Shown: one piece after another, positions 42,624 to 50,385 of the stretch
Layout: each line of letters begins with the position of its first letter
Position numbering within the stretch: the stretch's first letter is position 1
Assembly (NCBI RefSeq): GCF_030704685.1
Contig: NZ_JAUZDX010000005.1
Span: forward strand, 1-64,000
Source: Acidovorax sp. A1169
Lineage (GTDB): Bacteria; Pseudomonadota; Gammaproteobacteria; Burkholderiales; Burkholderiaceae_C
Reading direction: 5' to 3'
DNA length: 64,000 bases
Notes under the pieces: model-generated
Database searches by the model: none
Told to the model about the DNA's origin: nothing
The model's input: the letters and a program-made list of their open reading frames with translations, nothing else
Translations under genes and position numbers: made by a program

Positions 42624-43490
42624 TCAGTGGGCCTTGGCCCGGGTCACGAGAAAGTCCACGATGTGGTTGCGCAGCGGGTAGTAGCCGTCCAGGTGGTGCA
42701 GGCTGCTGCGCGTGCGTTCGCGCGGCAGCGGGTTCACCACCACCTCGGCGATGCCGCCCGGGTGGTAGCCTGCGGGCGACTCGTTGCCGTTGCTCATGAG
42801 CAGGATGCGGTCGGCCAGCAGGATGGCCTCGTCCACGTCGTGGGTGATCATGAACACCGTCTGCTGTGTCTGGCGCACGATGGCCATCAGCTCGTCCTGG
42901 ATGGTGCCGCGCGTGAGCGCATCGAGCGCGCCGAAGGGCTCGTCGAGCAGCAGCATCTTGGGCTGGATGGAGAAGGCGCGCGCAATGCCCACGCGCTGCT
43001 TCATGCCGCCCGACAGCTGCGAGGGCTTCTTGTCGATGGCCGGCGACAGGCCCACCAGCGCGACGAATTTCTCCACATGCGCATCGACCTGCGCCTTCTT
43101 CCAGTCGGGCCAGCGCGACTTGACGGCGAAGGCGATGTTCTGGCGCACGGTGAGCCAGGGCATGAGTGCATGGCTCTGGAACACCACGCCCCGGTCCAGG
43201 CTGGGGCCAGCGACCTCGCGGCCGTCCATGATGACGGTGCCCGAGGTGGCGGTGTCCAGGCCCGCCAGCACGTTGAGGATGGTGGTCTTGCCGCAGCCCG
43301 AATGGCCGATGATGCAGACGAATTCGCCCTTGTCGAGCGTGAACGACACGTCGGCGAACACCGGCTTGGAGGGCACGTAGGCCTTGCTGAGGCGATCGAT
43401 CTGGAGGAAGCCGGAGGACACGGGGGAGGCCTTTCGTTGCGGGGCGTCGGGGACAGTGGCGGCCGGGCGCTGGGCGACGTCACTCCACAT
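42624..43490 (-). CDS. Nitrate/cyanate-type ABC transporter ATPase (NrtD/CynD-like)
   Basis: A 288-aa ABC ATPase of the nitrate/sulfonate/taurine class. Walker A is GHSGCGKTT (~61), the signature is LSGGMKQRVGIARAF (~160), Walker B is MLLLDEPFGALD, and the switch His is in MITHDVDEAI. A ~25-residue leader precedes the domain. It overlaps the permease gene by 11 bases and lies 105 bases upstream of cynS. It energises import together with the permease and binding protein upstream. Confidence 0.92.
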   Translation of the reverse strand: MWSDVAQRPAATVPDAPQRKASPVSSGFLQIDRLSKAYVPSKPVFADVSFTLDKGEFVCIIGHSGCGKTTILNVLAGLDTATSGTVIMDGREVAGPSLDRGVVFQSHALMPWLTVRQNIAFAVKSRWPDWKKAQVDAHVEKFVALVGLSPAIDKKPSQLSGGMKQRVGIARAFSIQPKMLLLDEPFGALDALTRGTIQDELMAIVRQTQQTVFMITHDVDEAILLADRILLMSNGNESPAGYHPGGIAEVVVNPLPRERTRSSLHHLDGYYPLRNHIVDFLVTRAKAH

Positions 43491-44349
43491 AGGTCACCAC
43501 CTTCTGCAGTTGGCCGAAGGCCAGGTCGAGCAGCATGCCGACCACGCCGATCACCAGGATGGCGAAGATCACGTTGGTCAGCGACAGGTTGTTCCACTCG
43601 TTCCAGACGAAGTAGCCGATGCCCGTGCCGCCCACCAGCATCTCGGCGGCCACGATCACCAGCCAGGCGATGCCCATGCTGATGCGCATGCCTGTGAGGA
43701 TGGTGGGCGCCGCAGCCGGCAGGATCACCAGGAAAGCCTTGCGCAGCGGGTTGACCTGCAGCGTGGCCGAGACGTTGAGCCATTCGCGCTTGACCGAGGC
43801 CACGCCGAAGGCCGTGTTCACCAACATGGGCCACACCGAGCAGATGAAGATCACGAAGATGCCCGAGATCGACGAATCCTTGATGGTGTAGAGCGCCAGC
43901 GGCATCCACGCCAGCGGGCTGATGGGCTTGAGCACCTGGATGAACGGGTCGAACGCACGGCGCAGCAGCGGCGACATGCCGATGATGAAGCCCAGGGGTA
44001 TCGCCACCAGGCAGGCCAGGCCAAAACCCAGCGCCACGCGGCCCAGCGAGTGCGCCAGCTGGATGGCGATGCCCTTGTCGTTGGGCCCGTTGTCGTAGAA
44101 CGGGTTGGACACATGGCCCCACACCGTGGCGCCCATTTCGCCCAGCGAGGGGAAGCCGCTGCGCTTGGTGCCGGCGCCCGGGTCCTTGCCCATCATCTTG
44201 GCGTATTCGATCTGTTCCGCACTCATGCCCGCAGTGCTGTTGGCCGGGCCCGACGACGCCGTGGCCGCGTACCAGATGCCCAGAATGGTCAGGAAGATCA
44301 GCACGGACAGCAAGCCCGCGCGCAGGTTGAGGTTCTTGGAACTTGTCAT
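43480..44349 (-). CDS. Nitrate/cyanate-type ABC transporter permease (NrtB/CynB-like)
   Basis: A 289-aa inner-membrane permease. TM1 is at ~10-30, then a periplasmic loop with a conserved SLGEMGATVWGHVSNPFYDNG-like stretch (~70-90), followed by five further helices. The BPD_transp_1 coupling loop appears as EWLNVSATLQVNPLRKAFLV. Length is normal for NrtB. It follows the binding-protein gene after a 169-base spacer that contains repeat copy 2, and overlaps the ATPase gene. Confidence 0.92.
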   Translation of the reverse strand: MTSSKNLNLRAGLLSVLIFLTILGIWYAATASSGPANSTAGMSAEQIEYAKMMGKDPGAGTKRSGFPSLGEMGATVWGHVSNPFYDNGPNDKGIAIQLAHSLGRVALGFGLACLVAIPLGFIIGMSPLLRRAFDPFIQVLKPISPLAWMPLALYTIKDSSISGIFVIFICSVWPMLVNTAFGVASVKREWLNVSATLQVNPLRKAFLVILPAAAPTILTGMRISMGIAWLVIVAAEMLVGGTGIGYFVWNEWNNLSLTNVIFAILVIGVVGMLLDLAFGQLQKVVTYVE

Positions 44350-44398
44350 GTCAAATCTCCGTGCGCTTCACAAATCCATCAGCCCGCGAAACGGGCAG

Positions 44399-44511
44399 GG
44401 CCGAAGCCAGCGCCCCCGCGCAAGGGCCGCCCCGCCGCGCTGGGGCACCCCCCTCCCGCACTGCGCAGCAATGCGAGAGAGGGGTGAAGGCGCGAAGCGA
44501 CTCAGGGGGTG
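44399..44511 (-). repeat. Structured interspersed repeat, copy 2
   Basis: Homologous to 32559-32672 in the same orientation. The first stem is ccagcgc/gcgctgg (44407-44413, 44437-44443), in which one T-A pair of copy 1 is replaced by C-G. The second stem is at 44457-44464/44468-44475. Its changed bases keep pairing on the minus strand (one G-U), but would give a C-A mismatch on the plus strand. It lies 7 bases beyond the end of the binding-protein gene, between it and the permease gene. Confidence 0.8.
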
Positions 44512-44518
44512 CTTCATT

Positions 44519-45922
44519 TCAGGTCACCTTGCGGATCGGGAAGCTCTTGGCGTATTCAGACGCCTTGGCTGCATCGAACTCGCGGCCCATGATCTTGAAC
44601 TTGGGGTAGGCGCCCTCGGGCACCTTCTGGTCCAGTGCTTTCATCTGCTTTTTGGCGTCGGTGATCAGAAAGACCTTCTCGGCAATCTGCTTGTAGTCCA
44701 CGTCGCCCTTGACGTAGCCCCAGCGCTGCATCTGCGTGAGCATCCACACCGCCATGCTCTGCCAGGGCATGGGGTCGAAGTCGGCACGGTCGGGCACGTT
44801 CTGGATCTTGCCCAGGCCGTCGGCGAACTTGCCGGTGAGCACCTGGGTGAGCACGGCCTCGGGCTGGTTCAGGTAGGCCTGGGGCGCGATCACCTTGGCG
44901 ATGAGCTCGCGGTTGGCCGGGTCGCGCGCCATCGCGGCCGAGGTGAGCACCGCGCGGTACAGCGCGGCGAAGGTGTTGGGGTTCTTCTGGATGAACTCGG
45001 TGCTGGTGCCGAAGGCGCAGCAGGGGTGGCCGTTCCACAGGTCTTTGGTGAGCAGGTGGATGAAACCCACTTCCTCGAACACGGCACGCTGGTTGAACGG
45101 GTCGGGGCCCAGGAAGCCGTCGATGTTGCCCGCACGCAGGTTGGCCACCATCTCGGCCGGCGGCACCACGCGCAGTTGCACGTCGGTATCGGGGTTCAAC
45201 CCCGCCTCGGCCAGGTAATAGCGCAGCAGGAAGTTGTGCATGCTGTACTCGAAGGGGATCGCGAACTTGAATCCCTTCCAGTTCTTCGGGTCGCGATTGT
45301 CCTTGTGCTTCAGGGCCAGCGTGATGGCCTGGCCGTTCACGTTCTGGATGGTGGCAACGTTCATCGGCGTGGCGTTGGAACCGAGGCCCATCGAGATCGC
45401 CAGCGGCATGGGCGACAGGAAGTGCGTGGCGTCGTACTCCTTGTTGATCATCTTGTCGCGGATCAGCGCCCAGCCGGCCGTCTTGGTGACCTCCACGGTC
45501 AGACCCTGCTTGCTGTAGAAGCCCAGCGGGTGGGCCATGATCAGCGGCGTGGCGCAGGTGATCGGAATGAAGCCAATCTTGAGATTGGTTTTCTCCAGCG
45601 CGCCTTTTTCCTGTGCCATGGCCTGCATGCTGGCCACCGGCAGCACACTGGCAATGGCCGCCATGGCCGTGCCCTTGCCCACCGCCTTGATGAAGCGCCG
45701 GCGCACCGCGTCCTGCGGGAACAGCGCCTTGACCAGCGTCGCCTCGATGAACTCATTGCTGTAGGCCTCGAACTCGCTGGTGAGGCTGCGCTGGCGCAGG
45801 GTGGCGGCGGCAGCGTCGGCCGACACCTCGGCATGGTGGTCTGCGGCCGTATGGTCGCGGCCGCAGCTGCACTTGAGCATCAACGGGCGGTCAGCATCGA
45901 AAGGCGAGAAGAATTCGGACAT
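44519..45922 (-). CDS. Nitrate/cyanate-type ABC transporter binding protein with Cys-rich leader
   Basis: A 467-aa NrtA/CynA/SsuA-type periplasmic binding protein. The twin-arginine signal RRRFIK (74-79) followed by a hydrophobic stretch to AQA lies unusually far in. It is preceded by ~70 residues that include CSCGRDH (Cys18, Cys20, His24) and His29-His30. The mature part has KIGFIPITCATPLIMAHPLG, DGFLGPDPFNQRAVFE and SMAVWMLTQMQRWGYV. The start at 45922 is backed by gaggtg. The leader could bind metal or a partner before Tat export. It is first in the transporter-cynS cluster. Confidence 0.9.
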   Translation of the reverse strand: MSEFFSPFDADRPLMLKCSCGRDHTAADHHAEVSADAAAATLRQRSLTSEFEAYSNEFIEATLVKALFPQDAVRRRFIKAVGKGTAMAAIASVLPVASMQAMAQEKGALEKTNLKIGFIPITCATPLIMAHPLGFYSKQGLTVEVTKTAGWALIRDKMINKEYDATHFLSPMPLAISMGLGSNATPMNVATIQNVNGQAITLALKHKDNRDPKNWKGFKFAIPFEYSMHNFLLRYYLAEAGLNPDTDVQLRVVPPAEMVANLRAGNIDGFLGPDPFNQRAVFEEVGFIHLLTKDLWNGHPCCAFGTSTEFIQKNPNTFAALYRAVLTSAAMARDPANRELIAKVIAPQAYLNQPEAVLTQVLTGKFADGLGKIQNVPDRADFDPMPWQSMAVWMLTQMQRWGYVKGDVDYKQIAEKVFLITDAKKQMKALDQKVPEGAYPKFKIMGREFDAAKASEYAKSFPIRKVT

Positions 45923-46018
45923 GGCACACCTCGGAGAAGTTGATGCCATGCACTACGCAAAGCGCGGGCCAGTTGCACCCTCACCCGCCCCGCCGCCATG
46001 AATTCGTGGGGGCGATGT

Positions 46019-46044
46019 CTACAGCATGTAGGGGCAGCACTACA
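46019..46044. promoter_or_regulatory. Triple CTACA dyad upstream of the cyanate cluster
   Basis: ctaca-gca-tgtag (46019-46031) is a perfect inverted repeat, followed by another ctaca at 46040-46044. It lies about 100 bases before the binding-protein start, between that gene and its likely regulator gene. Heptamer-like repeats of this kind are bound by NarL/LuxR-type regulators; binding by the adjacent regulator is inferred. Confidence 0.45.
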
Positions 46045-46068
46045 AATCGGGCCTCCGGCGCCCGAGAA

Positions 46069-46755
46069 TCACTCCGCAGGCGTGCCGCGCGCCAGCAGCG
46101 CCAGCTCCACATCGTTGCGCGCACCGGTCTTTTCGAGGATGCGGGCGCGGTAGGTGCTCACCGTGTTGGGCGCGAGCTTGAGCTGCGCACCAATTTCGCC
46201 CACGCTCTGTCCCGCCGTGAGCAGACGGAACACCTGGTGCTCCCGGTACGATAGCGCGTCCACCCCGGCTGGCATGCCCTGCTGGGCTGAGCGCACCACC
46301 CCGGTGCGCTCCACCGCGCCCGCCAGCGCCTGGGCCGTGGCCTCCGTAAGGTAGCGGCCACCGGCGGCCACCTTGCGCACGGCGGCCACCATGTCGTCGG
46401 GGTCGGCGCTCTTGTGCAGGTAGCCGGCCGCGCCCATCTGGATGCAGCGCACCGCGTACTGCCGCTCGGGGTAGGTGCTGAGCATCAGCACCGGCAGCAA
46501 CGGCCAGGCCTTGCGCAGGGCCTGCAGCACCTCCAGGCCATCCATGCCCGGCATGGCGATATCGAGCAGCACCAGGTCGATTCCGGTCGGACCGGAGAGC
46601 GCCGCCACCTGGTCGAGCACCTCCTGGCCATGGGTAGCCTCGCCTGCCACCACGATGTCGGGCAGGCCGTTGGCCGGGTCGCCCAGCACCTGTTTGAGGC
46701 CCTCGCGCACGATGCGGTGGTCGTCGCCAATGAGCACGCGCACCGGGGCGCTCAT
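46069..46755 (-). CDS. NarL-type response regulator
   Basis: A 228-aa regulator with receiver (phospho-Asp65 in VLLDIAMPG; Asp11-Asp12 at the N-terminus; KSADPDD near 115) and LuxR-type helix-turn-helix (YREHQVFRLLTAGQSVGEIG and APNTVSTYRARILEK, ~165-215). The start overlaps the kinase stop by 4 bases. With the kinase it lies directly upstream of the cyanate transporter-cynS cluster on the same strand and is its probable regulator. The trigger could be cyanate, nitrate or nitrogen status. Confidence 0.93.
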   Translation of the reverse strand: MSAPVRVLIGDDHRIVREGLKQVLGDPANGLPDIVVAGEATHGQEVLDQVAALSGPTGIDLVLLDIAMPGMDGLEVLQALRKAWPLLPVLMLSTYPERQYAVRCIQMGAAGYLHKSADPDDMVAAVRKVAAGGRYLTEATAQALAGAVERTGVVRSAQQGMPAGVDALSYREHQVFRLLTAGQSVGEIGAQLKLAPNTVSTYRARILEKTGARNDVELALLARGTPAE

Positions 46756-47963
46756 GGAGCCACCTCCAGGGGAATGCTCAGCTGCAGGCACGAGCCTTCG
46801 CCAGGCTCGCTGGTGATGTGCAACTGCCCGCCCATTTGCCGTGCACGCTCGCGCATGCCCATGACGCCGTAGGCCGTGGGCGCTTCGAGCGCCTGGCGCG
46901 TGGCGCCCACGCCGTTGTCCTGCACGCGCAGATGCAGTTGCTGCTCCTCGGTATCGATGCGGATGGCGATGGCGCTGGCCTGGGCATGGCGCCCGACGTT
47001 GCTCAGCATCTCCTGGAAGATGCGGAACACCGCGATGGCGGCCGGCTCGGGCAGGTGCAGCGTCTCGGGCACCTCCATCTGCCAGTGGAGCTGCAGCTCT
47101 GCCGACTGCACGAATTCCTGCGCCTGCCACTCCAGCGCCGCCCACAGGCCCTGGTGGTCCAGGATGCTGGGGCGCAGGTCGGTGATGATGCGGCCCACGT
47201 TGTCCACCGCATTCTCGATCAGGCGGCTCATGTTCTGGCACTTGCAGCGCATCTGCTGGCGCATGTCGCCCGCCGCCTCGGGGCTGCGCTCGCCCTGCTC
47301 GCCCAGGCGCTTGTGCAGCCAGTTGACGTCCATCTTCAACGCCACGAGCAGGCTGCCCAGCTCGTCGTGCACCTCGCGCGCGATGCGCGTGCGCTCATCC
47401 TCGCGCACCTGCTCGGAGTACGCCGAGAGTTCGCGCAACTGGCCCAGCGCCTGCGACAGCTCCTGTGTGCGCGCGGCCACCCTGCGCTCCAGTTCGTCGT
47501 TGGCGCGGGCCAGCTCGTCGTGGGCGCGCTGCAACTCGCCAGCCGCGCGCTTGCGCTCGGTAATGTCCACAAAGGTGACCACCGCGCCCTGCACCTGGCC
47601 GGCCTCGACGATGGGGTGGCTCGAATACTCCACGGCAAAGGCCGTGCCGTCCGCGCGCCAGAAGACCTCGCTGTCAACCCGGCAGGGCAGGCCCGAGCGG
47701 AAGGCATTGAAGATCGGACAGTCGCTGTCGGCATAGGGGCTGCCGTCGGGGTGGGAGTGGTGGGTCAGCGCATGCATGTTGCGCCCCATCACCTCCCCGG
47801 TGGCCAGCCCCAGCATGCGCGCGCCGGCCCGGTTGATGAAGACGCAATCGCCCGCCAGATCGATGCCGAACACGCCCTCGCCCGTGGATTCGAGCAACAG
47901 GCCGAGCCGCTCGCGCCAGAGGACGGGGGCGTTGGGGGGCAGGTGCAGTGCGCTGGTGGACAT
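46752..47963 (-). CDS. PAS-containing NarX/NreB-type histidine kinase
   Basis: A 403-aa soluble kinase. A PAS domain (~15-135; GEGVFGIDLAGDCVFINRAG, HHSHPDGSPYADSDCPIF) is followed by a coiled linker. A HisKA_3 domain has the phospho-His in TRIAREVHDELGS, and the HATPase has MLSNVGRHAQAS, DNGVGA and GVMGMRERA. A CKC pair occurs in the dimerisation helix (QMRCKCQNMSR); whether it binds a redox cofactor is unknown. No TM helix, so the signal is intracellular. The ATG at 47963 is chosen for domain length. Confidence 0.9.
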   Translation of the reverse strand: MSTSALHLPPNAPVLWRERLGLLLESTGEGVFGIDLAGDCVFINRAGARMLGLATGEVMGRNMHALTHHSHPDGSPYADSDCPIFNAFRSGLPCRVDSEVFWRADGTAFAVEYSSHPIVEAGQVQGAVVTFVDITERKRAAGELQRAHDELARANDELERRVAARTQELSQALGQLRELSAYSEQVREDERTRIAREVHDELGSLLVALKMDVNWLHKRLGEQGERSPEAAGDMRQQMRCKCQNMSRLIENAVDNVGRIITDLRPSILDHQGLWAALEWQAQEFVQSAELQLHWQMEVPETLHLPEPAAIAVFRIFQEMLSNVGRHAQASAIAIRIDTEEQQLHLRVQDNGVGATRQALEAPTAYGVMGMRERARQMGGQLHITSEPGEGSCLQLSIPLEVAP

Positions 47964-48016
47964 GCGCCAGGGCGCAAGCAATGGCCATGCCCGGCAAGCC
48001 GCAGCACAATAGGGCC

Positions 48017-48862
48017 ATGCAAACCGCTCCCCCTTCGCCCCAGGCGCCGCCGCCCACCCCGTCCGTATGGAAGCCACCCTCGCTGTCCTCGCGCTGGTGG
48101 CCCGTGTTCCTGCGCAATCTGCTGGTCTGGCGCAAGCTGGCCATCCCCAGCCTGGTGGGCAACATCGCCGAGCCGCTGATGTGGCTGGTGGCCTTCGGCT
48201 ACGGCATGGGCGCGCTGGTGGGCCAGGTGAACGTGGCTACAGAGGGTGGCATGACCAAGGTGCCGTACATCCTGTTCCTGGCCAGCGGATCGATCTGCAT
48301 GAGCGCCATGAATGCGGCGAGTTTCGAGGCGTTGTACTCGGCCTTCTCGCGCATGCACGTGCAAAAGACCTGGGACGGCATCATGAACGCCCCCGTGCGC
48401 CTGGACGACGTGGTGCTGGCCGAGATGCTCTGGGCGGCCTTCAAAGCCCTGTTCACCGTGACGGCCATCCTCGGGGTGATGCTGGCATTGGGCATCAGCC
48501 ACAGCCCCAAGCTGCTGGTGGCCTGGCCGGTGCTGCTGGGCGTGGGCATCATGTTCTCGAGCATCGCGCTGATCTTCAACGCGCTGGCCAAAGGCTACGA
48601 CTTCTTCACCTACTACTTCACGCTGGTGGTCACGCCGATGATGTTCCTCTCGGGCGTGTTCTTCCCGCGCGAGCAATTGCCACCCATCGTGCGCGCCATC
48701 TCCGACTGGTTGCCACTGACGAACGCCGTCGAGCTGGTGCGCCCGCTGTTGATGGACCAGTGGCCCGCCCACCCCTGGCGCCACGGTCTGGTGCTGGTGG
48801 TGACCACGGTGGCGGCCTTCTGGGTAGCGCTGGCGCTCACGCGCCGGCGCTTCCGCATCTAG
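48017..48862 (+). CDS. ABC-2-type permease (NodJ-like)
   Basis: A 281-aa membrane protein with six helices and the ABC-2 permease layout. Marks are NLLVWRKLAIPSLVGNIAEPL at the N-terminus, YILFLASGSICMSAMNAASFE, the TPMMFLSGVFFPREQLP signature and an RRRFRI tail. It matches NodJ/DrrB-type exporters and fits the NodI-like ATPase at 31555-32496, normally its direct neighbour. It is divergent from the kinase gene and convergent with the STAS gene. Confidence 0.9.
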   Translation: MQTAPPSPQAPPPTPSVWKPPSLSSRWWPVFLRNLLVWRKLAIPSLVGNIAEPLMWLVAFGYGMGALVGQVNVATEGGMTKVPYILFLASGSICMSAMNAASFEALYSAFSRMHVQKTWDGIMNAPVRLDDVVLAEMLWAAFKALFTVTAILGVMLALGISHSPKLLVAWPVLLGVGIMFSSIALIFNALAKGYDFFTYYFTLVVTPMMFLSGVFFPREQLPPIVRAISDWLPLTNAVELVRPLLMDQWPAHPWRHGLVLVVTTVAAFWVALALTRRRFRI

Positions 48863-48868
48863 GGCCGA

Positions 48869-49201
48869 TCAGACTTTGGCCAGGCCTTCGTCCAGGGTAG
48901 TGGTCACAGCGAACAGGGTCAGGAAGCCGCTCATGTCGAACACCTCGCGCACCATGTCGCTCAGGCCTACCAGCACCAGCTTGCCCTTGCTGGCACGCAG
49001 CTTCTTGCCCGCGAGCAGCACCACGCGCAGGCCGGCCGAGCTGATGTAGTCGAGCGCAGAGAGGTCAAACACTACGCGCTGCGTGCCCGCTTCGAGCTGC
49101 TCGGCGACCACCCTCTCGAGTTCGGGCGAGCTGTTGCTGTCGAGGCGGCCGCGTGGGCGCAGGATCAAGATGTCGTCGCGGCGCTCCTGTTCGAGGGTCA
49201 T
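48869..49201 (-). CDS. STAS-domain anti-sigma-factor antagonist
   Basis: A 110-aa stand-alone STAS protein (SpoIIAA/RsbV-like). The phosphorylation-site loop DYISSAGLRVVL has Ser54/Ser55 in the position of the regulatory serine. In partner switching it is phosphorylated by an RsbW-type kinase and reactivated by a PP2C phosphatase; both kinds of gene occur upstream on this locus (RsbW-like at 58786, SpoIIE-like at 53858). The start is the ATG at 49201; the longer frame to 49276 is not supported. Confidence 0.92.
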   Translation of the reverse strand: MTLEQERRDDILILRPRGRLDSNSSPELERVVAEQLEAGTQRVVFDLSALDYISSAGLRVVLLAGKKLRASKGKLVLVGLSDMVREVFDMSGFLTLFAVTTTLDEGLAKV

Positions 49202-49296
49202 GGGCGCAATCCTTGGAATCGTGGCTGTAGAAAAGAAGTCCTGGAACTCCGGTTCGGCCCATTGTAGGGGCCGCACCGCAGTTCGCGGCCAGCGCT

Positions 49297-50364
49297 TCAG
49301 TTGGCGGCGGCTTGCTTGGGCACGTTGATCACTTCGGCCACATTCAGCAGCAGCATGGGCGGATACAGGTCCAGCGCCTGTACCGTGCGCATGTTGACCA
49401 GCAGCGAGAAGCGCTGCAGCGTAGAGGCGGCGATAGCCTGGGGCGGTTTTTTCTCGACCAGGATCTGGCGCGCCATGGAGCCGGCATAGCGGCCGATGTT
49501 GGCGCCATTGGAGAACAGCCCGAACAGGCAGCCCGACTGGCGCACGATGCTTTCGGTTGCGCAGAAGGTCGGCAGCTTGTTCTGGAGCGCGGCGGTGGTG
49601 ACGGCGTCGCGGTGCGTGAAGGCCAGGAAGGTGATGGGGCCGACATAGAGGAAGTCGACCTTGCGTTCGGCCAGGGTCTGAATCTGCGGGGCGATCTGCG
49701 TGGGGTCGGGTCCGCCCTGGGGCAGCAGGGGCAGGCTGGCCTCGACCACCTCGAAGTTCTGCGTGCGCGCCAGCTCCTTGAGCCGGTCGCGGATCAGGCC
49801 GGAGTTGGGCTCGGCCGGGTTGTGCAGGTAGCCCAGGCGCGTGAAGGGGCGGTAGGCACGGATGGCGTTGAGCTGCACCGGCAGCGGCGCCACGTGGCTC
49901 ACGCCCGTGACGTTGCGGCCATGTCCCTCAAGCGTGCGCAGCAGGCCGGCGCCCACCGGGTCGGTCACCTCGGTGAAGACGATGGGCAGGTCGCGAATCG
50001 CATCGTCCTTGCCCGCCTGGTCATCCCGGCCCGCCAGGGCGAGGGTGGTGGGCGTGCCCCAGGCATAGATCAGGTCCGGGCGTGCCGCGCGCACCTTGGC
50101 ACGCAGTTCGGGAATGTCCTCACTGCGGCCCGAGAAGCGGATGCTCACGTACTGCACGGGCACATCCTGGCGCTGCAGGTAGCCGGTGAAGCCCGCCTCG
50201 ATGTTCTGGTCGTCGCGCGGCAGCACCATGGCGATGGTGAAGCGCTTGGTGGCGGCCGCCACGCCAGCGGCCGCCGCGTTGGTGGCGCTCTGGGCCATGG
50301 CGGCCGAGCTGCCCAGCAGGGCACAGGTGGCCCCAACGGCGATGAGGATGCGGCGCAGGTTCAT
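49297..50364 (-). CDS. ABC-type periplasmic binding protein (PF04392-like)
   Basis: A 355-aa exported protein with a signal peptide (RRILIAVGATCALLGSSAAM, cleavage after MAQ) and an ABC_sub_bind fold of two Rossmann lobes. Visible parts are FTIAMVLPRDDQNIEAGFTG, the DLIYAWGTPTTLALAG segment (~105), VFTEVTDPVGAGLL (~130), NVTGVSHVAPLPVQLNA and VDFLYVGPITFLAFTHRDAV. No ABC permease or ATPase accompanies it, so it may act as a ligand-sensing partner for the membrane protein encoded 21 bases upstream rather than in transport. Confidence 0.88.
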   Translation of the reverse strand: MNLRRILIAVGATCALLGSSAAMAQSATNAAAAGVAAATKRFTIAMVLPRDDQNIEAGFTGYLQRQDVPVQYVSIRFSGRSEDIPELRAKVRAARPDLIYAWGTPTTLALAGRDDQAGKDDAIRDLPIVFTEVTDPVGAGLLRTLEGHGRNVTGVSHVAPLPVQLNAIRAYRPFTRLGYLHNPAEPNSGLIRDRLKELARTQNFEVVEASLPLLPQGGPDPTQIAPQIQTLAERKVDFLYVGPITFLAFTHRDAVTTAALQNKLPTFCATESIVRQSGCLFGLFSNGANIGRYAGSMARQILVEKKPPQAIAASTLQRFSLLVNMRTVQALDLYPPMLLLNVAEVINVPKQAAAN

Positions 50365-50385
50365 CGGTAATTCTCCAGAGGGTCA

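Noticed and set aside
32559..44511. The two repeats as ends of a composite transposon
   Set aside because: They are direct, short, non-coding, carry no transposase, and do not coincide with the edges of the block that splits the ABC genes.
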